64,000 bases of DNA, taken from positions 2,318,501-2,382,500 of the forward strand of contig JACATO010002451.1 of NCBI GenBank assembly GCA_018389105.1. The letters run 5' to 3'. Each line of letters opens with the position of its first letter. Positions within the stretch are counted from its first letter, which is position 1. The notes under the pieces are model-generated. The model did not search any database. It was not told the DNA's origin and saw only the letters and a program-made list of their open reading frames with translations. This document shows positions 23,901 through 34,692 of the stretch, piece after piece. The translations under genes and the position numbers were made by a program. Source of the stretch: Nautilus pompilius. Lineage: Eukaryota > Mollusca > Cephalopoda > Nautilida > Nautilidae.

Positions 23901-26900
23901 GGAATTTATCAGTTCTGAGTGGGTAATATTGGTCACTGGTGGTTCTGCATGTACGAGTGTGGAAAGTTTAAGAGTGAGTTATTTTTTTACTTCTTTCAGG
24001 AAGTCCAGCAGAGAGAGGAGGGATGAAGAAAGGTCAGATCATTGTATCAGTCAACAATGTAAATGTAATGGAATCCTCTCATGAAGAAATCATACAGCTT
24101 ATACAGAAAGGTACTTTACTGTTTTACCCAGAAAACAGCATATATGGCAGTTGGCACAGAGCAAGTTGGAATTGATCATTAATTCTGCATGTCTCCAGGG
24201 ATTCCATTCATGAGCCATTCTGTGAAATTTAGGGTTGATTAGCATTTTAGCAACTTATAGTTATTTTACTTACAATAAAATCTATTTTTTAAAACAGCAG
24301 ATGTAATTATTTTTGTTGCTTATTAAAAGGGTATTTTGCTTGCAATTGTATTTAACTAATTAGAAATTGAACTTGTATGAAATGTTTGTGGGGTTGCTGT
24401 GGTCTGGTGCTACTGTTGTTTTTCACCATAGTAACTCTGATGCAGCAGTGCATATTGGGAAACTTTCAATTTGCTTTACAGTATATGATTAATGTCAGGT
24501 TAACACACACACATAAGTGTGCAGAAGTATTGCTAAATTTTTGTCAACTTTACAATGATAAAAGAAAGTTTTTCTTGTTTGTTCTTTTTTTTTAATAAAA
24601 ATTTCACCCTAATATTTTCAGATCCAGAATCGCTGATGCTGGCAGTTGGTTGCAGCAATCTAAGTTACAGTCGTGACCTTGAGACCCCTGTGGTCATCGG
24701 CTACATGTACAAACTGGGAAGCACTCTTTCTCTTATAAAAAATGCCTCTTGGAGAAAACGCTGGTTTGTTTTGCGGCAGGACAACTGTCTCTACTACTAC
24801 AAGTCTGAAAAGGTGAAAAGTAGAGTTGACTGTTCATTCATTTTGTGTGCTCTGACTGTATGCCTGATTATAGACATAAAACTCATTAAGCCACAGTCAT
24901 TTATTTGAGTCCATTAACCTTGTACATATGAATGATAAATATACCACAATTCTTTAGGGGGCCATAAAGTCCACAACATATTTTCACTGGGTGACTCCAC
25001 GTGTCTTTGATAAATATTTGATTTAGAAATAAATGTAACTAAAGTGAATAGACTTGTAGTGAGGATTTCTGGACATTTCGAACTGTGAATCTGAAATGAT
25101 CTTACTGACTGCTGCTATTCTGTTGTTTTACCAGGAAGATACTCCTTTAGGTGCTGTCCCTCTTTCCAATTACTGCATCTCAAGATACCTGGATACAAAC
25201 AAGGACTTCTGCTTTAAGGCGGAGAAGTATGGTTCAAGAACTTACTACTTTATGAATGACAGCAGAGAGGAAATGAACAGGTGAGTTAGAGCGCAGAATT
25301 CAGCTAGACTGTGGCAGGTTGGGTTGGATATTGTCATGTACTGTAGGGATACGATGCTACAGTAAACTTGAAAAAAAAGTATGATTTATTGTGTTTAAAT
25401 GTCACAACATGGTCATTTATAAAAGAAATATTGAAATGTTAATATGTTCTGTTGAAGATTTAAATATATGCATCTAAGAATAAAACCATGGCCAAATGTT
25501 CTGCACCACACAACAAATAACAATAACAACAAAATCTACACTGACTGGTTGGCCCCTTTATTAGAATGCGTACCTAATAAATGGTTGGGCCACCCTTTTT
25601 TTAAACTAAATAACAGATATAACATGATGTGACATAAAATCCAGAAGGGACTGGAATGTGTCCTGAATAATGCTTCTCCATTCTTTCATTAATATTATAC
25701 ACAATGTCTGGAAAAAGGTGGGCAGAGGATTGTGATGGTGAATGTGTCTTCTCAAGTTCATTTCACAGATGCTCAATTGGACTAAGATCTGGAGATGTCT
25801 GAAATCTCTGTCATGTTCTCTAACAATGAATACACTGTGGGCATGATAGCTGTGAACTTTGTTGTCTTGGAAATAGCTATCCCCATCATAGTAAGCATGA
25901 CGTATTGCTGGATGCACTTGATTGGAAATGATGCTGAGGTGAGCTTTGGTATTCATTCTGTTGTCTAAAGGTACCATTGGGCCCAGAGTATGCTAACAAA
26001 GCATACCCCACCAGATGCCTAGATAGTTGGAACCACATATGAGGGGTTAGGTGGCTTGTGTAGCTTTCTCCAATATCTACTCTCATCTGCAAGGCTTTAA
26101 AAATTTCAAAAGGTCTGACAACTAGCACAGTTTTTAATCACCAGCTAAAATAGGGTCACATTATGGAGGTTAAGGGAATTTTTTGCCCAAAGCATCATTA
26201 ATCAACCAACTATTCAAACATTGCTTTCTGTCACTGATTGTGGAGTTCATGGTCACAAATTGTTTTGTGTAAGTGAAGTCTTATGCATCCTCTGAAAATA
26301 ATTTCATTTGGAGGGGATTTGCCATCTGAAGTCCTGTAGCTACTTCAAGCTACCTGCCTGCTGAGCGGAGAAGGCCAGGAAGTTTGAAAGATTACCTTTT
26401 TGTTATGAGGGGTTAACCTAAAGATATGCCAATACAGATTGAGTCTGCACAGACAACTTTTAACTGTCTGCATAAAAAATTGGACTAGGTCCTATAGGTT
26501 TTTATGCTGTGACTGTAAAGATCACTCCCTTCCTTTTTTCATTCATATTTGCACCCTGCTTTCTTGTTCATATATTTTCCATGATGTGCATGCATCACTT
26601 CTTGCTCATTCCTTAAAACTAGATGTAATTTATAAAATCACGTATTTTTTTGCTGTTTGTGGTCAAATTGAGAGTATATTGCTTTATTGAATTGTTTAAT
26701 TTTCCATAGTTTGAAAATAATGGTCAACTTATGTCCATGTATGTTTTAGTAAGACCGCCATATTAATTTGGACATGGTTTTCACTATTGGTGTCACTGAT
26801 GGCATTAATGGCTATGAGAAAAGATAATCGCCAGCTAGATTTTCTGGTTGCCAATGGTGACTTGGCAGTTATTTTTGGAGACCTACTCATCTGTACAAAA

Positions 26901-29900
26901 AAAAAGGGTGAAGCATGACTTTTCAGACCATGTTACGTTTTGTCAGTTCTCTTTAGTCCAATGTCTCTGCTCCTTACATCACATGAGGCATCTTTACTTA
27001 TTGACAACTGTGATCAGTGCCTTACACAACTGTCTTCCACTGCCATAGTTCACTTGTTGCAATGTTCTTTGCAAAGTATAGCTAGAGATGGATGTGGATT
27101 GCTTGCATTGAACATCTTTGTCAATTTGTCTATTGTTTGATCTTGGGCGGACTTTACTACTCTGTCTAACCACCTTTCTCCTCTTTCTGGCACTACGGGT
27201 TTACAGCCACAGTTTTCCCTTGCATTAGACACTTCCCCTTTTGCCATTGCTGATAAAGTCAAATGACCATTGTATTGGAGCTGTCTACCAACAGAACTGT
27301 CCTGGCCACTGTGGCACCTGCTAGATGTGTACTTGCTATCATGCTGCTTTTGAATGCTGTAATGTGTTTCCTTTTCCCCATTTCTGTTAGACTGACTGCA
27401 TATATGCTTGCCCAAGTCCTATAGTGCTGTAGGTATCACCTGTCACAAGTGGTCAACTTAACTTGCATCTGCAACTCAGGCCAGACCCAAATCTGAAAGG
27501 GTACACAGGTCCTAATAAATGCCAACCCCTGTATCTTCAGATCACAGGTTGATACTGTATCCACTTGCCATTATCTGTGTTTTTTTTGGAAATCATATAC
27601 TTGTTTAATAAATTTCAAATTGTCACATTTTAAAATTTTGGCCATTTTTCCATTCTTTTGATGGAGACATTAATGTATATAGTTACATTTAAGTGTTTCA
27701 CTTTTAACACTTTGAACAGCAGTGTGCATGAAGGTCAAAGTGGGTGATACAGCTTCTACCACATTTTGAACAAAAAAATAAAATAAAAAATACTACATAC
27801 TGCAGGGTTTTGGTTCATCATCATCTTTTTGTTTGGTAGCAAAGCTTTCTGTCAGGGTTACCTCACCTGTAGTCACTTGATCCATGTACTTGAGGCAGAG
27901 GTTATACCGCGTCTTTTCCAGTTGTATCTAGCAGAAAAGACATTTGCAACGTTTTATATAGATATAGACCTATCCATGCCACTAGATAGTTCACTGCATC
28001 TGTTTTATTTTCTGCCAGTAGGCAGATTTAATTTAATTTTATCAAGCAAAACTAGAATATTCTAAGGTTGTGCAAAACTTTTTGTCATGGTTGTAGATAT
28101 ATCACAGTATTGTCAAAACTGACGTAGCAGTAATTTAAAACATCCTTAGTTGTGGCAAATGTGATTAGGAGATTAAAACAAACAAGCAGTGTCAGGTAGT
28201 TAGAAAGAGTAATTGCTTCTACAAGGTATGGTTAAAAAAAGAAAGAACTATGGAGGATTAGTTCATGGAGAGATATAGCTTTAACTTTAGGCATGAATAG
28301 TTTCAAATAAGTACTGGACCCACAGGCCCTCAAATCTTTGCCAAGAAGAAACAAAAAAGGTTTGATGGATGAAGCTAAGATTCAGTGTTTGAGAAAAGAG
28401 TCAAAACAGAATGACTGCCATTTTGTTTTGATAAAGCTGACATTGAGACCCTGTTTTTACTTTGTCTTTCTAGGTGGGTAGAGGCACTCCAACTAGCCGC
28501 ACACAGCCCCCGCCGAGTAAGTACTTTGTCCTTTGGCTTAACATTTATCTTTATCAAATGGTCATCACTGGCTCTTTATCTACTTTAGAATTTTGGCTGT
28601 TTTGTTACTAATAATGACCGTTTTCCTGTTATATTATATAAACAACTTGTCATTGGCACCATTGGAATATGAGCTGTGTATGCTGTTGAAAGTTAGTTCT
28701 AAAACTGCAGAGATTTTGAATTGTTTAAAAGCAGTGACAATGCCTTTAAGATGATTGGTCTACTGTCATCATCAGTAGCTATGGAAATATTTACGCTACT
28801 GAACACATGGAATAGTCTTTTGTCTCAGCTGCTGCTTCATGCTTCCTTTGAAAAACTCTGTAAGTTTTGTTGGAACAGGGTTTGTTAATTAAATGGGCTA
28901 ATGACCGCTGAGTATTCCAGAGCTTTCAGCCTCCAGGCAGCAAACATAGTACACTGCTGCTGCCGTTTAACTCCAGGTGAGAATAACACTTGCACCTCTA
29001 CCATTGCTATAAAATGACTTAACATTTGAATGGTTGCTGTTCTTTTCTTGCCTTCTGTAAACATAAAATTGGGTGAGAGATGTACATATTTGCATAAGGA
29101 GAAATATTGAGTATGCACTGTTTGCTCAAGTGGCTCTAGTCTAAGTGAATTTGCTGTACACTCTACAAGATGACTCCAGAAGAACAGATAAATTGGGGTT
29201 GCATGCAAAAAAAAAAAAAGAATTAAAGACTAAAATTTATAATTAATGTAGTTTAGCAATAGTTTGTCTTTGCTAAATACAGATGGTGCTTCCTCTCTCC
29301 TGCTGATTTTTAGTGAAGATGAATATGAGCTTAGCCTCTGTGCCATTGCTGCTTTGGCTGTGTTGCTTCACTTTCCATTTGTAGGGGGTTAAACTGGATA
29401 ACTACACAAAATCCTCAGTTTTGCCTGCATGCTGTTCTTATAGACTAAAATGTAGACTTTTACGCAGAGTTCTGAAAGATGTGTATTGTTGTAATTACCT
29501 GCTATAGATAATTGATTTGCTTATCTTGAATAATTCTAGAACAAATTAACAAAAAGCATGTATCTTTTAACTATCTATGGTTTGTATATAGAGTACTGTG
29601 TCATATAATTGATATTAAATAGGTTTTGTTAATATGTACATTTAATTGTCACAGCAAAAATTGCATTAAATGACCAGCTATAAACCGTTTTTTTTACAAA
29701 ACTTAGCCTACCACCAAGGTCCCTCCTTTGTCCTGTCATCTTTCCCTTCCTCTCCTTTTCCTATAACTGGAAGAGCAGATCTACTGGCAAGAATCATAGC
29801 AAATTTCTGCAGCTTTGTTTCTCAATGCCCCCTCAATTAACGGAACTTGTGGCCTGATCAGGCTGCATGTAGCTGTCTGTTTAACATCTTAAATAAGGGG

Positions 29901-32900
29901 GAACAAAAGCAAGGATCTCAAAATCTCCAAGTTTAGCATTCCCACTTTCAATATGAATGTGGCACCATGCAATGGACTTAGTAGTCTTAACCTTACTCTG
30001 TGAATTGGCCATGTTTAAGAAAAGGAAATGCTCACAGACATACCATTTGGAACGATATCCTTGATCAGAAATTTTTTGCTTGTCAAGATTAAATTCTCAG
30101 GAACCATTTGATATAAGAAACCTGACTACTTAATTTGTCTGAAAATGAGCCAGGATAAAGTTTGCTTGCTTAAGTTATGACTCCATTTTGGTTTCTCCAA
30201 CCAGAACTTTGGATGAATTCGTTACCCTGGTAACTTGAATAAGTTAGTCACACTTCTATAGCTAGTATATTGGATAAAGGTCAAAAGGTCAAAAGGTGAA
30301 CATAATCTATTTTTGTCTCTGGAAGAGACAGATAATTAAATCATCAAATAAAAGATTACAGGAGACACAGGGAAAAAGTTACAACATTACCAAAGATTGT
30401 ACCAACACTACATGAAAATAGCTGAGCCCCTTGGAGATTAGTATTGTTTTATCATAATTTCAATGAGGTTATAAAGATTTCATTCTCAAATATAAAATCA
30501 ACCTTCCATCCAATATAGTAGCATATAGAATTTTTGAAGCTAGCTGTATAGTTCACAAAATTATGTAAACTCAAGATAGACCAAAGTAATGAGTCCTTTG
30601 GTAATAGCCAGCTTCCTGATACTTTGATTGTTCACATTTTGCAAAGTCTCAGTTTCCAGAATTATGGTTTATGCTGTTTTACTTTCATCTGGTTGCTCAG
30701 CTATTGGTGCCTCCATAATACCTTGTAAATTACTGGTTGCTTTATCTTTTGAACTTTGTTTCTTCTTCTGGAAACCCTGCTTAAGATCGAAACAGGTAGA
30801 TTACATTATGTTAATAAATCTCAGATCCTGTGGATTTTTGTTCGTCTCTAAAACAGCAGTTATACACTCGGTGAATGTTTGCTTGGCCCTCTGCCATTTC
30901 TTTTGAGTAGTAAAATAAAGTTATTAGAATTTGAAGTCTGAGATTTAATATAATTTATGGATGGGCCATCATCATTCAAGGGTTGGGGAGCTGGAGAAAT
31001 CTAAAAAAAAAAAGTTTGGCTTGAGGCTTTAGATGAAACAAAAAGTGTCTAGCTAAAGTAAAACGAATTGGTCTTGACAGAAAAGACCCATCACTAGCAT
31101 CTCACCTACAAAAGATGATAATGGTTCATCCTTTACAATTCCTGAAAATGTTATTAGTTACTCCATCAAATAATTTATGCAGTAATATGTTGTCTTTCAA
31201 AGCAGAGCTGGCTCTAGGGTTGTCGATGCTCCGGACAACTTGATATCTCAAAAAATTACAAATATAGGAACAAATATAAAATAATATTGTTAAGTAACAC
31301 TAATTAAGATTGTAATGCATTATCTTATATCTTAAATAATTCAAGGGGTATTACAAAACATCATTATACATTACAAATATACAAAGCTACAGTATTTACA
31401 CCACAAATGACTATTCTTCAGTCCTGAGGTTCCCAGTCCATGTCAGCATCAGGACCATTTCCTCACACCTGTATGACATAAGGGGCTATTTTAAAAATTA
31501 TGTGACACTATTTTTACAGTTGTAGGTACCCTCTCTTCACTACTCATTCGTTAGTAAATAAATTATAAACTCTAGCACACCATCACTGTGTTAAAACCCC
31601 ATCAACTCAAGTGAACTTAATTAATATTTTTGTTTATGTTCTCCACTTCACAGACTTGTTCAGTTGAAAATGTCCATCCATGCTGTATACGATGATCTAG
31701 AAATCTTAAATTCTTTCAAGGTTTATTCCACATTTGTGGTACATCTTTTTACATGCAGATCTGGATATTTTAGTTTAAGTGGAAAAATGTGTGCATAGAA
31801 AATAAAAACATTTTATTTGAAAATCAGCAATTTAATTTTCGAAAGTGCACATTTGATATACACACTGGCATTGAGAAATTGATGAAATGAAACAAGTGCA
31901 AGTTCATACTTCATGCTTAACTGAAGTGATTACCATCTCGCAGCTGATTGCATGTCTTTTGTTGTGTGGTCGTCGCACGGGGGAATGATTTTAAATACAT
32001 TATTCTTAGAAACCTACTGTGACATGAGGAATCCACATAGCATTACGTAGCACACCCCCACCCCCTGTAACGTTCCATAGTGTTTTGATGTACAAGCGTT
32101 ATGTAATTTTTTAACAGCCCCTTATGACTTGGCTGACCTCCTTGACGCTTTCCTTGACTCTGACCATAACAATAAGAATGACACAATCAATCTGACTTTG
32201 TGTCAGATTAAAATTTCTTTCTTTCCTTTTTTTTTTTTTTTACTTAAGTTTTTTCTGTCTGTTTCTTTGGTGGCTCCCCCCAGCACATGGTGTCTCAGAT
32301 GATCGCTCAGCTAGAGCTGACCCTGTTTCAAAGCTAGTGCTCTAAACAAATGATAAGATTATCTTGTGATCTGTCTTCTTTTTTGTGTGTGTGTGCAGGA
32401 ATTTAGCTAGGTGAGGTATACAATATAATGGAAAATCCTTAATTCATTCATAATTATTATTTTGTCTTAATCATGAAGTTTCTTTGAAACTTTTAATGAA
32501 AAACTAAGCATGGCAGAGATACAACGTGTTTTGAGGACTTTTCTGTTCAAATTGTACATGCTACAAGGTCACTTATTCTTAAACTGATAGTTCAGTTATT
32601 TTTTTTTTGCTTTCTTTTGCCAGTAAATCAGCTTACAAACAGTAGTAATGTGAGAAATTTGTAGTCAACAAGGTTTTTGCATAACTAATAACATTTCAAC
32701 ATGATATCATACAGATTGGCAAAGTATCACTCAATTTTATACAAACAACACAGTAAAAACTCACATTTTCACACCTTAATAAGCAAATCCAACAGTGGTA
32801 TACTTTTACTCGATCTTATTGTAAAAGCCAAATAATTTACATGCGTATGACTCAGGAAGGTGATAGCAGCTTAGAGTGACGTGGTGACCCATTGTGGCCT

Positions 32901-34692
32901 ATCACCTCAAATGCTTTTGTGTTGGTAAGCAGTAGCATGGGGTGAAAATATCACCTTTTAACATACTTACTAGGGCAAACATGATCTTCAGTTGGGGAAT
33001 GTTGGTTTGGAAAGTTAGCTATACAACTGAGGAATATTTTTGACAAAATAGAACCTGTTCTAACTATGTGTGTGTGTTGAATGGGTTTGTTTAGAACAAG
33101 GTTTTTGGTTGTCATGGTTTAGTGATGTCACACTTTAGGACATAATTTTAACTTCAAACTTGCAAAGCTTTTTGTGGTCAGCATCAGTAGACAATCATCC
33201 AGTCTGCTGTTTCTGACTGATTGCTGAAAGGTAATGCATTACAGTGCCAAGAAAAATCTGGGTTTATTATGCCAGGCTTTCTTCCCTATTTAACCAAGTT
33301 TTTCTTTATTACAACAGAAAGAGTCCTGGATAGATGTCACTAGTCACAATGTTGGAATTCAAGCTCTGGAGATAAAAAAACCTGACTGTTCAGGTTATCT
33401 TTATAAGATGGGAAACAGCAGGAAAGTGTGGAGACGAAGATACTGTATCCTGAAGGATGGTTGTCTTTATTACTTCAAGAACATGGACTCCAGTTGTGCT
33501 CAAGGTGAGTTAGTGTGTGTGTGTGCGTGGCTAGTGATGTTAAAAAGGAATCACAAAGTGCTTTGAAAGTTAGTGTCATGGTAACTGCATCATGCACAAA
33601 CCATAATCACTTAGCAATGGTTTTCACTTCCTCAAGTAAAACTAGTAATTTAAGATTGTTTGTTTTTTTTAAAAAATGCTTTCACTTGTGCTTAATTTAT
33701 TTTACCTATCTTACCTGAATTGGTTTTCCAGGAGTGGCACATTTCCATGGTTACGAGGTTGATGAGAAAGGCTTGTCTGACAAGAAGTTTGGTTTTATAC
33801 TGCAGCCTCCTGAAGAGAATTTACGTACTTTCTACTTCAATGCTGAGAACGAGACTGACAGAAAAAGGTAGGCAGAGAACAATGGTGACTTCACACTTGT
33901 GAGATTATTGGGGTGGGGTGTAATTTGTTCTATCAGCAACTGCAACTTGGCAGAATCTATTGCTTATCTGTTGTAAAATCAAAACCAATCAATCAATCAT
34001 GCCTGCCAGCCTCATTTATGCAATAAGTATGAGAGACTAGCAGATAAAACATCCAGAAGACCTCTTATTCATGTAAGCAGTTTGTCATTTTGTTATAAGA
34101 TATGTGACAGGGGAAAGAAATTTACAGCTTACACACATGCACACGCACGCACGCACGCCGCGCATTTCATTAGCACTGATTAAGTTTAATGAAATGATTT
34201 TACTAAGCAAAGCTCCATGAATCAACAAAACACCTTTCTGCTAAGTAACTGATGCTCAGTAGTTTGTAAACCTTTAGTTAGTGATCCATCCCTCTCCCTT
34301 CTTCCATAGCATTAAAATGATTCTGTTCCTTCCCTGACAAACATGTACACCTATCAAGCTGCTCTGATGAACCACCAAATCAAAGTAATTTCAGTTCTTT
34401 ATATCTGTAATTATCCTGGCCTTTGATCATTTAAGACTGAGACTATTTTCAGCACTTAATTAAAATCAAAGTTAAAAATATATAATAAAACCATGGACCT
34501 GAACTGAGAACCTGTTTTGTGTTATTTTTTTCTTATTTGGTTACATTAAAATTTTTTTTTGTTTTTGTTTTTGATGGTTTTGTTCAAAAAGTGGCAACCA
34601 TTACCATTGTACTAATCTCAGGTATTTCTTTCAGGTGGATTGTGGCTTTGAAGAAATCCATCGGCCTCTGGGTTTGTGTGTCTACAGCATAG
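17927..34692 (+). CDS. PDZ and tandem PH domain protein, 696 aa, 11 coding exons (Pdzph1-like adaptor)
   Basis: Exons: 17927-18746 (the exon itself opens after the acceptor at 17859), 21699-21824, 23075-23248, 23707-23805, 24000-24110, 24622-24812, 25135-25280, 28474-28516, 33318-33504, 33732-33867, 34635-34692. All junctions are GT-AG and the phases join without a stop. An upstream ATG at 17910 runs into a stop after six codons, so ATG 17927 is chosen. Residues 1-373 are low-complexity and acidic (EEDSSDDDDSS), followed by a basic patch (RRKKIVF). PDZ is at about 374-450 (YGIHILDSH, SPAERGGMKKGQ). PH1 is at about 469-567 (GYMYKLGS, WRKRWFVLR, RWVEALQ). PH2 is at about 596-690 (GYLYKMGN, WRRRYCILK, RWIVALKKS). 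Each PH domain ends in the conserved helix Trp. This order suggests a phosphoinositide-binding scaffold at membranes. The domain order recalls mouse Pdzph1; orthology is unproven and the ligand unknown. Confidence 0.87.
19370..20567 (-). pseudogene. Decayed, internally deleted gene of a repeated transposon-like family
   Basis: Reading the minus strand from the ATG at 20567, the protein starts MAANRKCKL and has a zinc-binding-looking CYVCGF, then TPHVACGTC. After a Ser/Glu-rich linker come ELDDLVRDLGL, WHLFIDS and GNKYPSIPIGHSVHMKE (about 19710). After about 19600 the sequence jumps to a C-terminal block: EHGERFHQDI, MEKRYQE, MMGDYILGL (19500-19390). I recognise the pattern as a large family of uncharacterised proteins repeated in many arthropod and other invertebrate genomes. 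At least three in-frame stops or shifts are present, and the middle (roughly 300-400 residues in relatives, from memory) is missing. It sits in intron 1 of the PDZ-PH-PH gene in the opposite orientation. A heat-shock-type promoter lies just upstream. Confidence 0.7.
20645..20652 (-). promoter_or_regulatory. TATA box of the minus-strand element
   Basis: TATATAAA on the minus strand, about 80 bp upstream of the element's ATG. A TCAGT initiator-like motif follows at 20627-20631, a little closer than the ideal 30 bp. The heat-shock-element array starts about 25 bp upstream of the TATA box. The order HSE array, TATA, initiator, ATG is that of a heat-shock promoter. Confidence 0.55.
20677..20749 (-). 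promoter_or_regulatory. Heat-shock-element array built from a 20-bp tandem repeat
   Basis: Fifteen consecutive pentamers alternate GAA and TTC in unbroken 5-bp register. Eleven are exact: GAA at 20677, 20687, 20697, 20707, 20717 and 20727, and TTC at 20682, 20702, 20722, 20732 and 20742. The four others are CCC, TGC, AAA and AAA. The array equals about four copies of a 20-bp unit close to GAATGTTCTAGAAAGTTCTA, decaying toward higher coordinates. This matches the binding site of trimeric heat-shock factor, nGAAnnTTCn. Whether it still works is unknown. Confidence 0.7.
21452..21662 (-). mobile_element. tRNA-derived SINE
   Basis: On the minus strand, reading from 21662, there is a tRNA-like head (GGTGACCCGGTGGCAGAC, then CTGAAATCCCAGGTGGGGAC, resembling the A and B boxes of RNA polymerase III). 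A body follows, containing TCTGAGTACTCCAGTTTTC, a widely shared SINE core of the form CTCTGGGTACTCCGGTTTYC. It ends about 36 bp before the acceptor of exon 2 of the PDZ-PH-PH gene, in antisense. Boundaries are approximate and the tail was not identified. Confidence 0.6.
25539..27531 (-). mobile_element. Decayed Tc1-like transposon, about 2.0 kb
   Basis: TA dinucleotides flank both ends. Left (TACA, then GGTTGGC, then TTTATTAG) and right ends are imperfect inverted repeats. The minus strand carries the transposase in pieces, in the correct order. A helix-turn-helix region is at about 27240-27050 (ENCGCKPVVPERGERW). WSEKSCFTLF, in place of the usual WSDESxFTLF, is near 26920. A catalytic segment (GDSYFQDN) is near 25870, then a C-terminal block with RRHIHHHNPLPT and EWRSIIQDT at 25760-25650. 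Stops, frameshifts and altered catalytic residues show it is dead. It lies in intron 7 of the PDZ-PH-PH gene, antisense to it. Confidence 0.7.
28517..33317. other. Long intron 8 of the PDZ-PH-PH gene
   Basis: At 4.8 kb this is the largest intron of the gene. No second gene was recognised on either strand; the open frames at 28885-29208 (minus) and 30628-30906 (plus) have no motif or splice context. A patch at 31200-31250 (GAGCTGGCTCTAGGG) and one at 32260-32345 are more GC-rich than the surroundings and might be short repeat ends, but I cannot name them. Confidence 0.45.

Noticed and set aside
25606..26128. Minus-strand frames considered as an exon of a host gene
   Set aside because: The sequence matches decayed Tc1 transposase order (FQDN, HHHNPLPT, EWRSIIQDT) between inverted ends.
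31200..31250. GAGCTGGCTCTAGGG-containing patch as a transposon end
   Set aside because: No matching second end or coding remnant was found, so it cannot be supported.
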